Origin: Methylococcaceae bacterium
Lineage (GTDB): Bacteria > Pseudomonadota > Gammaproteobacteria > Methylococcales > Methylococcaceae
Direction: 5' to 3'
DNA length: 21,242 nucleotides
Assembly: GCA_028678445.1 (NCBI GenBank)
Contig: JAJRDJ010000028.1
Coordinates: 1 to 21,242, forward strand
Positions 10,244 through 17,918 of this stretch are shown here, one piece after another. How positions within the stretch are numbered: position 1 is the first letter of the stretch; each line of letters begins with the position of its first letter. Below the pieces are notes generated by a model, which saw only the letters and a list, made by a program, of their open reading frames with translations, did not search any database and was not told where the DNA came from. The position numbers and the translations under genes are program-made.

Positions 10244-10278
10244 CTGGCGAAACGAGAATGGTTACCCGGTTTCGCCAG
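10244..10278 (-). other. Stem-loop between petC and sspB
   Basis: A perfect 10-bp inverted repeat (CTGGCGAAAC / GTTTCGCCAG) with a 15-nt loop lies 12 nt past the petC stop. There is no T-run on the minus-strand exit, so it is likely an mRNA 3'-end or processing structure, or a weak terminator separating petABC from sspB. Confidence 0.5.
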
Positions 10279-10290
10279 CACTGTGGGTCA

Positions 10291-11013
10291 TCAATCGATA
10301 TCTTTCCAGTATTCCTGCTTCAAGCGGTAGAAGATATAGGTCAGGAATAACAGGAATACGATGACGTATTTGCCCAGGGGAATACGCTGAAGAGTGGACG
10401 GCTCGGCAACATAAGCGAGGAAGTTGACCAAGTCGTTCACGGCATGATCGAACTCACGTTCGGTCAGCTTGCCACGCCCGGAACTCTTGACTCCCACGAT
10501 TTCAAGCTTGCCATCGACGCGGTCAAGCACCGCTTCCTGCGGGCCTTGCAACTCCCATAGGACATTAGGCATTGCAACATTGGGAACCAACAGGTTGTTG
10601 ACCCCAAACGGACGCTTGGTATCCGTGTAAAAACCCCGAAGATAACTGTAGACCCAATCGGCTCCCCGTGACCGGATGACCAGTGAGAGATCAGGTGGCG
10701 CAACCCCGAATGAAATGGCGGCGCTTTCGGCTGTCATCGCCGTGTGCACGGATTCATGAATTTTCGCATCGCCAAAGAGGAAGGTTTCGCGGAGCTGGGC
10801 TTCGTTGATCTTCAGGTCATTGGCAATGCGTGAATACCGTATTTGTTTGAGACCGTGACAGCCCAGGCAGTAATTCGCGAAGTAACCTGCTCCGCGGATA
10901 ACCGAAAGCTGGTCGAATACATCGACATCAACCTGTTTGATGAAGGATCCTGACTCGGCCCTGCATACGAACGATAGTCCGCACATCAGGAGTATGGTAA
11001 GTGCCTTTTTCAT
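10291..11013 (-). CDS. petC: Ubiquinol-cytochrome c reductase, cytochrome c1 subunit
   Basis: Cytochrome c1 passes electrons from the Rieske protein to soluble cytochrome c in the cytochrome bc1 complex. The 240-residue protein has a Sec signal peptide (about residues 1-19, cut near CRA-ES). The haem c motif CLGCH is at 49-53, a probable axial Met148 lies in the VAMPN segment, and a C-terminal transmembrane anchor lies at about 213-230, giving a periplasmic domain held in the inner membrane. Start ATG 11013 lies 5 nt after the petB stop, so translation is probably coupled. It is the last gene of petABC. Confidence 0.96.
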   Translation of the reverse strand: MKKALTILLMCGLSFVCRAESGSFIKQVDVDVFDQLSVIRGAGYFANYCLGCHGLKQIRYSRIANDLKINEAQLRETFLFGDAKIHESVHTAMTAESAAISFGVAPPDLSLVIRSRGADWVYSYLRGFYTDTKRPFGVNNLLVPNVAMPNVLWELQGPQEAVLDRVDGKLEIVGVKSSGRGKLTEREFDHAVNDLVNFLAYVAEPSTLQRIPLGKYVIVFLLFLTYIFYRLKQEYWKDID

Positions 11014-11018
11014 GTTGG

Positions 11019-12383
11019 TTAGCTTCCCGAGATTTTCCCGAGCATCCTGGACAATGCTCCTTTGATACCAACGTAAAGCGGCGAATGCTGAAGAGCCTTA
11101 ATGCCCTCCTCAATCAGCCGCCACTGGAAACCTTCACGCTTGGCCAGCGGGAGGATGGGTTCCCTGACCCGGTCCGGCACGGGTTTGGTGATTTCAACCG
11201 AGGAAAAGACCGGCAGCAAGAGGAAGAACGAGAAGTACACCACCGAGAATACACGCGCCATCAGTGTGTAGAGTTCGGTTACCGGCTTGGTGCCCAATAC
11301 ACCCAGCCCCAGGAAGCTGAGCACGAAGGCGGTCAGCGCAAGCTTGAACAGCGGGCTGCGGTAGCGAATGGACTTGACGGGGCACCGATCAAGCCAGGGC
11401 AGCAGGAAAAGCACCACGATGGACGCACCCATGCCTATGACACCGCCCAGCTTGCTGGGGATTGCCCGCAAGATCGAATAGTACGGGGCGAAGTACCATA
11501 CCGGCTGAATATGTTCCGGCGTTTTCATCGGGTCGGCCGGGTCAAAATTGGGATGCTCAAGGAACATCCCGCCCATCTCTGGTGTGTAGAAAACGATGTA
11601 AGCAAAAATGGTGATGAAGAGTCCCGCCACATACAGGTCCTTGACCGTGTAATAAGGATGGAAGGGAATGCCATCCCTGGGAATACCCGCCAGGTTCAGG
11701 TTCTTCTTGATCTCGATCCCATCCGGGTTATTGGACCCGGTAGTTCTGAGCGCGGCGAGATGCAACACCACCAGCCCCAGAATCGCCAGCGGTACGGCGA
11801 TCACATGCAGGGCGAAGAAGCGATTGAGGGTTGCATCGGCAATGACGTAATCCCCGCGTATCCAAACCGCGAGATCTTCTCCGATCACCGGAATGGCGCC
11901 GAACAGCGAGATGATGACCTGGGCGCCCCAGTAGGACATCTGACCCCAGGGCAGCAGATAGCCCATAAAAGCTTCGGCCATCAGCAGCACAAAAATGACC
12001 ATGCCGAAGAGCCACAGCAGTTCACGCGGCTTCTTGAACGAACCATAAAAGATGGCCCGGAACATGTGCATATAAATCACGATAAAGAACAGCGATGCGC
12101 CCGTCGAGTGCAGGTAACGCAACAGCCAGCCCCAGTCCACATCACGCATGATGTATTCGACCGAATCGAAGGCCAGTTCGGCCGCGGGCTTGTAGTGCAT
12201 CGTCAGCACGATACCGGTCACGATTTGATTGACCAGCACGAGCAGTGCCAGAGACCCGAAAAAATACAGGAAATTGAAGTTCTTAGGCGCGTAATACTTC
12301 AGTAGCTGGTCTTCAAAGAATTTAGTGACCGGCAATCGCTCATCCAGCCACTCGCGGAAGGAATGACCTTGTTTGGAACTCAT
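11019..12383 (-). CDS. petB: Ubiquinol-cytochrome c reductase, cytochrome b subunit
   Basis: Cytochrome b carries haems bL and bH and the quinol oxidation and reduction sites of complex III. The 454-residue polytopic membrane protein has haem ligands H92/H106 (13 residues between) and H193/H208 (14 residues between). The Qo-site motif is PVWY (294-297) in place of PEWY; both features also occur in Pseudomonas cytochrome b. The C-terminus extends about 40 residues past the last membrane helix as a basic cytoplasmic tail. The ATG directly follows the petA TAA with no gap, and a GGGGAG ribosome site lies within the end of petA. Confidence 0.97.
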   Translation of the reverse strand: MSSKQGHSFREWLDERLPVTKFFEDQLLKYYAPKNFNFLYFFGSLALLVLVNQIVTGIVLTMHYKPAAELAFDSVEYIMRDVDWGWLLRYLHSTGASLFFIVIYMHMFRAIFYGSFKKPRELLWLFGMVIFVLLMAEAFMGYLLPWGQMSYWGAQVIISLFGAIPVIGEDLAVWIRGDYVIADATLNRFFALHVIAVPLAILGLVVLHLAALRTTGSNNPDGIEIKKNLNLAGIPRDGIPFHPYYTVKDLYVAGLFITIFAYIVFYTPEMGGMFLEHPNFDPADPMKTPEHIQPVWYFAPYYSILRAIPSKLGGVIGMGASIVVLFLLPWLDRCPVKSIRYRSPLFKLALTAFVLSFLGLGVLGTKPVTELYTLMARVFSVVYFSFFLLLPVFSSVEITKPVPDRVREPILPLAKREGFQWRLIEEGIKALQHSPLYVGIKGALSRMLGKISGS

Positions 12384-12971
12384 TTATGCTTTCTCCCCGT
12401 CAAGCCCGACCACGATGCGGGTATCGCTCGTGTAATAGTAGGGTGGAACTTCCAGATTCACTGGTGCCGGTACGCCCTTGTAAACACGCCCGGCGAAATC
12501 GAACTTGGAACCATGGCAGGGGCAGAAGAATCCGCCTTTCCAGTCGGCGCCAAGATCGGCGGGCCCGATATCCGGCCGGTACACCGGCGAACACCCCAGA
12601 TGGGTGCAGATGCCGACGGCCACAAAAAACTCCGGCTTGATGGAGCGGCCTTCATTCTTGCTCGATTGCGGCTGTTCGGACTGGTCGGACATGGGATCCA
12701 GAACGACACTATCGAGCTCGGCCAGACTGGCCAGCGCTTCCTGAGTTCTCCTGACCACCCACACCGGTTTACCGCGCCACATGACCACGATGCGCTGTCC
12801 TGGCTCTAGTTTCTCGATATCGACTTCAACGGGGGCCCCCATGGCTTCGGCCTTGGCGCTAGGGCGCATTGAAGATACGAATGGCACGGCCAGAAAGCCT
12901 ACCCCGACAGCTCCTACTACCGTGGCCGTCTTCGTCAGAAATCGGCGTTTGTCATTATCCACGCCACTCAT
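12384..12971 (-). CDS. petA: Ubiquinol-cytochrome c reductase, Rieske iron-sulfur subunit
   Basis: The Rieske protein takes the first electron from quinol with its [2Fe-2S] cluster. With the start at 12971 it has 195 residues, the usual size. The ATG has GGAG (12984-12981) nine bases upstream; a longer ORF to 13058 adds 29 residues that do not look like the family. An N-terminal KRRFL twin-arginine motif and hydrophobic segment (about 15-33) act as Tat signal-anchor. Cluster boxes are CTHLGC (122-127) and CPCHGS (150-155): ligands C122, H124, C150 and H153, disulfide C127-C152. It is the first gene of petABC. Confidence 0.95.
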   Translation of the reverse strand: MSGVDNDKRRFLTKTATVVGAVGVGFLAVPFVSSMRPSAKAEAMGAPVEVDIEKLEPGQRIVVMWRGKPVWVVRRTQEALASLAELDSVVLDPMSDQSEQPQSSKNEGRSIKPEFFVAVGICTHLGCSPVYRPDIGPADLGADWKGGFFCPCHGSKFDFAGRVYKGVPAPVNLEVPPYYYTSDTRIVVGLDGEKA

Positions 12972-13050
12972 ATACAAATACTCCATTACAGGGGGATGGA
13001 TCAGTGGAACGGGTTCTTCCCTTGCGGTTTGAACCCTGCCGACCCTGGTT

Positions 13051-13071
13051 AGAAACACAGTGTTTCTGTGT
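13051..13071. promoter_or_regulatory. Palindrome in the petABC leader, possible operator
   Basis: A perfect 8-bp dyad with a 1-nt centre, AGAAACAC-A-GTGTTTCT (13051-13067), overlaps a second inverted repeat, ACACAG-TGTTT-CTGTGT (13055-13071). It falls just downstream of the predicted petA start point. It could be a repressor site or, in RNA, a 6-bp hairpin; no known regulator consensus was recognised. Confidence 0.55.
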
Positions 13072-13088
13072 CACTCGCGAAGCTGGGG

Positions 13089-13117
13089 ATTTTGTGGGAG
13101 AACGCCTTCAGGGTCAA
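13089..13117 (-). promoter_or_regulatory. petABC promoter (sigma70-like)
   Basis: On the minus strand, -35 TTGACC (13117-13112, 5 of 6) and -10 CAAAAT (13094-13089, 4 of 6) are separated by 17 bp. Transcription would start near 13082, leaving a leader of about 110 nt before petA. The 239-bp gap after hisC fits an independent pet transcription unit. Confidence 0.55.
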
Positions 13118-13159
13118 GAAAAAACGGACATCCGAACAGCTTGCCTGCCATATGACCAA

Positions 13160-13175
13160 GCCGCTAGGTGGCGGC
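13160..13175 (-). terminator. Small hairpin after hisC
   Basis: GCCGC/GCGGC form a 5-bp stem with a 6-nt loop, 35 nt beyond the hisC stop. It is a weak candidate for the end of the mla-mur-his transcript because no T-run follows. Confidence 0.25.
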
Positions 13176-13210
13176 ATCTTCATGATGATTGCTCCGGATA
13201 ACCGAAACCC

Positions 13211-14305
13211 TCAGGAAAGCTCTTCCAGCGCCTGCCTGAATGCCGCCAGAAACCGCCGGTTTTCCGGTGGGGTCCCCACCGTCACCCGCAGGCACTGGGC
13301 CAGCAGTCCGCCATTGGGGTGAAGATTCTTTATGAGCACGCCTGCCGCCTTGAGTGCCGCGAAGACCGCCGTGGCATCGTGCCGGAGCAGGCGAAGCAAG
13401 ATGAAATTGGCGCGACTCTCATAGACCTGGATAGCATCGATGGTTTTCAGTTCGGCCATCAGTGTGCATCGATCACGGAGAATATCCTCGACCTGGGCAG
13501 CGAAAACCTCGTGCCGTGCCAGCGCGAATTCGGCGCTGATCCGGGTCAGAACATTGATGTTATAAGGCAGCCGAACCTTGTCGAACTCCGCGATCCACTC
13601 CGGCGGTCCCGCCATGAATCCCAACCGCAGGCCAGCCAGCCCCAGCTTGGACAGGGTCCGCATTACCAGGAGATGCTCATGACCGCCCACCTGCCCCATG
13701 AAGCTGGCTCCGGCGTAGGGCGCATAGGCTTCATCCACCACGACGAGACCCGGCGCCAGCGCCAGGATGCGCTCTATGACGCTCGGGTCGAACAGATTGC
13801 CGGTGGGATTGTTGGGGTAGGCCAGAAAGATGATGGACGGCTGATGGCGCTCGATCGCCGCGCAGAACTGCTCGATATCCAGCGAAAAGTCCTCCGCCCG
13901 CAGCGGCACTCCGATGAATGGCAAACCCAGGCTCAGACTGATCTGCCGGTACATCACAAAGGTGGGTTCAGGCGCCATCACCGTGCCGCCGGGCCTGAGG
14001 GCCATGAGCAGGATCTGGATTATCTCGTCGGACCCATTACCCAAGAGCAGTTCCGCGCCTTGCGGGATGCCATTGGCGGCTTTCAGCGCCGCTTTGAGTG
14101 CCGCGCAGACGGGATCCGGATATCGGTTCGGCTCGGCGCCACGCAGTTGTTCCAGCCACAAATCGACCGTGTCCTTTGGCCAACCATAGGGATTCTCCAT
14201 GGCATCGAGCTTAATGAATCCCTTCGAGTCCGGTACGTGATAAGCCGACAGCGCCCGCACCTCGGGCCGCAACAACGCCTCGATCCGCTGCGTGCACTTC
14301 GTCAT
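13211..14305 (-). CDS. hisC: Histidinol-phosphate aminotransferase
   Basis: HisC transaminates imidazole-acetol phosphate to histidinol phosphate using PLP. The 364-residue fold type I aminotransferase has YPNNPTGN (163-170), VDEAY (190-194) and the PLP-binding Lys220 in RTLSK, followed by the RLGF phosphate-contact motif. The ATG at 14305 overlaps the hisD stop as ATGA; the longer upstream reading frame to 14512 only reads through hisD in another frame. It is the last gene of the mla-murA-his cluster. Confidence 0.95.
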   Translation of the reverse strand: MTKCTQRIEALLRPEVRALSAYHVPDSKGFIKLDAMENPYGWPKDTVDLWLEQLRGAEPNRYPDPVCAALKAALKAANGIPQGAELLLGNGSDEIIQILLMALRPGGTVMAPEPTFVMYRQISLSLGLPFIGVPLRAEDFSLDIEQFCAAIERHQPSIIFLAYPNNPTGNLFDPSVIERILALAPGLVVVDEAYAPYAGASFMGQVGGHEHLLVMRTLSKLGLAGLRLGFMAGPPEWIAEFDKVRLPYNINVLTRISAEFALARHEVFAAQVEDILRDRCTLMAELKTIDAIQVYESRANFILLRLLRHDATAVFAALKAAGVLIKNLHPNGGLLAQCLRVTVGTPPENRRFLAAFRQALEELS

Positions 14306-15612
14306 GACCCGGGAATCCGGTACTCGGCGGAACGCGCATGCGCGGTGAGGCCCTCGCCACGCGCGAGAATGGACGCGGTTCTCGCCAGCGTGGCCGAGCC
14401 CATGGGCGAGCAGAAAATAAGGCTGGAACGCTTCTGGAAGTCGTAGACACCCAAAGGCGAGGAGAAGCGTGCCGTACCGGACGTCGGCAACACATGATTG
14501 GGTCCGGCACAATAATCCCCCAGCGCCTCGGCGGTGTGGCGGCCCATGAAAATGGCGCCGGCGTGACGGATCCGCCCGGCCAGGGACTCCGGATCGGCCA
14601 CGGAAAGCTCCAGATGCTCGGGCGCGATGCGATTGGCGACTTCAGCCGCCACTTCGAGATCGGGCACGGCGATCAGGGCACCACGGCCGAGCAGCGAAGC
14701 CCGGATGACTTCGGCCCGTTCCATGCCCGGCAGCAGGCGCCGGATGCTGGCTTCGACGGCATCGAGAAATGCCGGACTCGTCGCGATGAGTATGGACTGC
14801 GCATCCTCGTCGTGCTCGGCCTGTGAGAAGAGGTCCATGGCAATCCAGTCCGGGTGGGTCTCGCCATCCGCGATGACCAGGATTTCCGAAGGCCCGGCAA
14901 CCATGTCGATGCCCACCTGGCCGAATACCAGTTTCTTGGCCGTGGCCACGTAAATATTGCCCGGCCCGACAATCTTGTCCACGCGCGGAATGGTGCCGGT
15001 GCCATACGCCAGGGCCGCGACCGCCTGCGCGCCGCCGATTCGAAACACCCGGTCCACCCCGGCCAGATGCGCCGCCGCCAACACCAGCGGATTGAGTTCA
15101 CCGGCCGGCGTCGGCGTCACCATGATGATGTCGCGAACGCCCGCCACGTGCGCGGGAATAGCATTCATCAACACCGAGGATGGGTAGGCCGCTTTACCGC
15201 CGGGTACGTAAATGCCGACCCGGTCCAGTGGCGCGACCTGCTGCCCCAGCACCGTGCCATCGGCCTCGGTATAGCGCCAGGAAGCCAGTTTCTGCCGTTC
15301 GGCATAGGCGCGAATCCGCCCGGCCGCCGTTTCCAGGGCCAGCGCCAATTCGGGTGTCAGGCCGTCCCAGGCGGAGCGCAAGTCCTCCCGGGATAGCTCC
15401 AGGTCAGCCATGCGCTCCGGTGCGAAATGATCGAAACGCCGCGTCAGCTCCAATACGGCGGCATCGCCCCGTTGGCGAACCTCGCGGATGATGCCGGCGA
15501 CGCGGTCATGAATGTCGGCATCGGCCGACTCGTCCCAGGCCAGCAGGGCCGTCAGTTGGTTCTCGAAATCGGGGTGCTCGGCATCGAGCCGGCGAAGGGT
15601 TATTCCGGTCAT
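14302..15612 (-). CDS. hisD: Histidinol dehydrogenase
   Basis: HisD oxidises histidinol to histidine in two NAD-dependent steps with a zinc ion. The 436-residue protein has the usual length. It shows VPGGKAAYPSSVLMN, the GPGNIYVATAKK signature, the SQAEHDEDAQ segment holding zinc ligands Gln and His, the APEHLEL segment with the catalytic Glu-His pair, and NHVLPTSGTARF. It starts 12 nt after hisG and overlaps hisC by 4 bp, so the three his genes are translationally linked. Confidence 0.97.
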   Translation of the reverse strand: MTGITLRRLDAEHPDFENQLTALLAWDESADADIHDRVAGIIREVRQRGDAAVLELTRRFDHFAPERMADLELSREDLRSAWDGLTPELALALETAAGRIRAYAERQKLASWRYTEADGTVLGQQVAPLDRVGIYVPGGKAAYPSSVLMNAIPAHVAGVRDIIMVTPTPAGELNPLVLAAAHLAGVDRVFRIGGAQAVAALAYGTGTIPRVDKIVGPGNIYVATAKKLVFGQVGIDMVAGPSEILVIADGETHPDWIAMDLFSQAEHDEDAQSILIATSPAFLDAVEASIRRLLPGMERAEVIRASLLGRGALIAVPDLEVAAEVANRIAPEHLELSVADPESLAGRIRHAGAIFMGRHTAEALGDYCAGPNHVLPTSGTARFSSPLGVYDFQKRSSLIFCSPMGSATLARTASILARGEGLTAHARSAEYRIPGS

Positions 15613-15624
15613 GGGTGTCCCTGT

Positions 15625-16254
15625 TTAACTCTGGGCCAGTGCCTGCTTCAGCTCGGCGATAAAACCCGTGACTTCGGCATGCTTCATTTTCATCGCGGCC
15701 TTGTTGAGGATCAGCCGGCTGCTCACGTCCATGATCAGCTCTTGCGGCTCAAGACCATTCGCCTTGAGGGTTTTGCCGGTGTCCACCACGTCCACGATGC
15801 AGTCGGCGAGGCCCACCAGCGGCGCCAGCTCCATCGAGCCGTAAAGCTTGATGATCTCGGCCTGGATGCCCTGATTGGCGAAATACCGGTGTGCCGTCTT
15901 CACGTATTTGGTCGCGACACGCGGCCTTGAACCCGCCTTGAAATGCATACCCGGCGGCCCCGCCGTCATCAGACGGCAGCGTGCGATCCCGAGGTCCAAT
16001 GGTTCATACAGCCCACTGGTATCGTATTCGGCCAGCACATCCTTGCCGGCAATCCCGAGGTCGGCGGCGCCATAGTCGACATAGGTCGGCACATCGCTGG
16101 CGCGAATGATCAGGAACTGCAACCCATCACGATTGGACGGCAGCACCAGCTTGCGGCTCTTGTCCGGGTCCACGGTGGGTTCAATGCCGATACGGCCCAG
16201 CAAGGCTAAGGCTTCGTCATAAATCCGCCCTTTCGAGAGGGCCAGCGTCAGCAT
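15625..16254 (-). CDS. hisG: ATP phosphoribosyltransferase, short form
   Basis: HisG catalyses the committed step of histidine synthesis, joining PRPP and ATP. At 209 residues it is the short form, which lacks the C-terminal histidine-sensing domain and in known cases needs the regulatory partner HisZ in a hetero-octamer. Motifs include LALSKGRI at the start, GAADLGIAGKDVL, and the PRPP-binding segment DCIVDVVDTGKTLKANGL. hisZ is not in the window. It begins 13 nt after the murA stop with only a weak ribosome site, suggesting translational coupling. Confidence 0.95.
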   Translation of the reverse strand: MLTLALSKGRIYDEALALLGRIGIEPTVDPDKSRKLVLPSNRDGLQFLIIRASDVPTYVDYGAADLGIAGKDVLAEYDTSGLYEPLDLGIARCRLMTAGPPGMHFKAGSRPRVATKYVKTAHRYFANQGIQAEIIKLYGSMELAPLVGLADCIVDVVDTGKTLKANGLEPQELIMDVSSRLILNKAAMKMKHAEVTGFIAELKQALAQS

Positions 16255-16267
16255 GGCCGGACCCGCA

Positions 16268-17533
16268 TTACTGGGGGACGCGGCGGATTTCCGCGCCGAG
16301 TTGCGAGAGTTTCTCCTCGATGCACTCGTAACCGCGATCGATGTGGTAGATGCGGTCGACGACTGTCTGGCCTTCCGCCACCAGCCCCGCGAGGACGAGA
16401 CTGGCCGAGGCGCGCAAATCAGTCGCCATGACCTGAGCCCCGTTCAGCAAAGGTTTGCCGCGGATGATGGCCGTGTGGGATTCCACCGTGATATCGGCGC
16501 CCATGCGCTGCATTTCCTGGACGTGCATGAAACGGTTTTCAAAGATGGTTTCGGTGATCACCGAAACCCCGTCCGCCACGGCGTTGAGGGCCATGAACTG
16601 CGCCTGCATGTCCGTGGGGAAGGCCGGATAAGGCGCTGTCCTGAGAGATACCGAATGCGGTCGCACACCGCCCATATCCAGTTCGATGGTGTCCTCGGTA
16701 CAGGTGATTTTCGCCCCCGCCTCGCGCAGCTTCTGCAACACCGAGTCAAGGATGTCGGACCTGGCATCCTTGAGCTTGATCTTGCCGCCCGTCATCGCGG
16801 CCGCCACCAGATAGGTGCCGGCCTCGATCCGGTCCGGCATGACCCGGTAATCCTTGCCCCCGGCGGACAGCGATTGCACACCTTCGATTTCCAGGATATC
16901 GGTGCCCGCGCCATGGATTTTCGCCCCCATCATGTTGAGGAAGTGGGCCAGATCGACCACTTCCGGCTCACGCGCCGCGTTCTCTATGATGGTCGTTCCC
17001 TCGGCCAGCGTGGCCGCCATCATCAGATTTTCGGTCCCGGTCACGGTCACCATGTCGAGTACCAGCCGGCAGCCCTTGAGACGTTTCGCGCTCGCGTGAA
17101 TGTAGCCATTTCTGACGCTGATGTCGGCGCCCATCTGGGTCAGGCCCTGCAGATGCAGGTTGACCGGGCGGCCACCGATGGCGCAGCCCCCGGGCAGTGA
17201 CACTTCGGCCTGGCCGAAACGGGCGACCAAAGGACCCAATACCAGAATGGATGCCCGCATGGTCTTGACGAGATCATATGGCGCGACATAGCTCTGGATG
17301 GTGCGGGTATCCACCTCGATATTCAGCTTTTCGTCCACGGTCAGACCGATGCCCATGCGGCCCAGCAATTCCATGGTCGTGGTGATATCCAGCAAATGCG
17401 GCACATTGCCGACTGTCACCGGGGTCTCGGACAGCAGTGTCCCGGCCAGAATCGGCAGGGCGGCATTTTTGGCCCCCGAAACGCGCAACTCGCCATTGAG
17501 CGGGGCACCGCCGGTAATCATGAGTTTATCCAT
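16268..17533 (-). CDS. murA: UDP-N-acetylglucosamine 1-carboxyvinyltransferase
   Basis: MurA adds enolpyruvate from PEP to UDP-GlcNAc, the first committed step of peptidoglycan synthesis, in the cytoplasm. The 421-residue protein has the usual length. It contains SGAKNAALP with the conserved Lys22, and the loop LPGGCAIGGRPV with catalytic Cys117, the residue alkylated by fosfomycin; Cys rather than Asp predicts a fosfomycin-sensitive enzyme. It sits between mlaB (41 bp upstream) and hisG, a common proteobacterial arrangement, though ibaG usually lies just before it. Confidence 0.97.
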   Translation of the reverse strand: MDKLMITGGAPLNGELRVSGAKNAALPILAGTLLSETPVTVGNVPHLLDITTTMELLGRMGIGLTVDEKLNIEVDTRTIQSYVAPYDLVKTMRASILVLGPLVARFGQAEVSLPGGCAIGGRPVNLHLQGLTQMGADISVRNGYIHASAKRLKGCRLVLDMVTVTGTENLMMAATLAEGTTIIENAAREPEVVDLAHFLNMMGAKIHGAGTDILEIEGVQSLSAGGKDYRVMPDRIEAGTYLVAAAMTGGKIKLKDARSDILDSVLQKLREAGAKITCTEDTIELDMGGVRPHSVSLRTAPYPAFPTDMQAQFMALNAVADGVSVITETIFENRFMHVQEMQRMGADITVESHTAIIRGKPLLNGAQVMATDLRASASLVLAGLVAEGQTVVDRIYHIDRGYECIEEKLSQLGAEIRRVPQ

Positions 17534-17574
17534 CAGGTCGTCTCGTTGAATTATTTATAGTGAGTGAGGGGGCA

Positions 17575-17889
17575 TCAGGCGCGCTCGATGGGCAGCATGT
17601 CCTCTACCCCTCCCACCCGCATGATGGCCCGCAGGGATTCCGGAATGTGCGCATAGCGTAATTGACAGCCGCTGTCGCGCGCCATGCGCAGCCATTCGAT
17701 CAGCAAACCCACACCCGCGCTGTCCGCCCGGATCACGCCCGACAAATCGAACCGGAGCGATGTGGCTTCACGAAACAGAGGAGCCGCCGCCTTCAGTGCC
17801 GCCGAAGCGGTAGAAAACGTCAGCATTCCGGAGAGGACGAATTCACCCCGCGCTGCGCTTCCCGTGAACTCAATGGATTCGATTGCCAT
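17575..17889 (-). CDS. mlaB: STAS-domain protein of the Mla lipid transporter (MlaB)
   Basis: MlaB is the small cytoplasmic STAS subunit that binds MlaF and supports the MlaFEDB ABC transporter. The 104-residue protein is a single STAS domain with a conserved DLSGV (48-52) and RADSAGVGLLIEW segment. It starts 29 nt after mlaD with no clear ribosome site, so it may depend on coupling. In most proteobacteria mlaC lies between mlaD and mlaB; here the gap leaves no room for it. The family call rests on STAS pattern plus position. Confidence 0.85.
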   Translation of the reverse strand: MAIESIEFTGSAARGEFVLSGMLTFSTASAALKAAAPLFREATSLRFDLSGVIRADSAGVGLLIEWLRMARDSGCQLRYAHIPESLRAIMRVGGVEDMLPIERA

Positions 17890-17918
17890 GATCAGGCCGG
17901 TTGGGTTTCGCGGAGGGC

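Noticed and set aside
11001..12305. 434-codon open frame on the plus strand across petB
   Set aside because: Antisense shadow of cytochrome b; the composition is His/Gln/Arg-rich, as expected from complementing membrane-helix codons.
12972..13058. N-terminal 29-residue extension of petA
   Set aside because: It lies in the leader with the GGAG ribosome site for the ATG at 12971, and its sequence does not resemble a Rieske signal region.
13319..14446. 375-codon open frame on the plus strand across hisC and hisD
   Set aside because: It spans the junction of two certain genes on the other strand and shows no domain.
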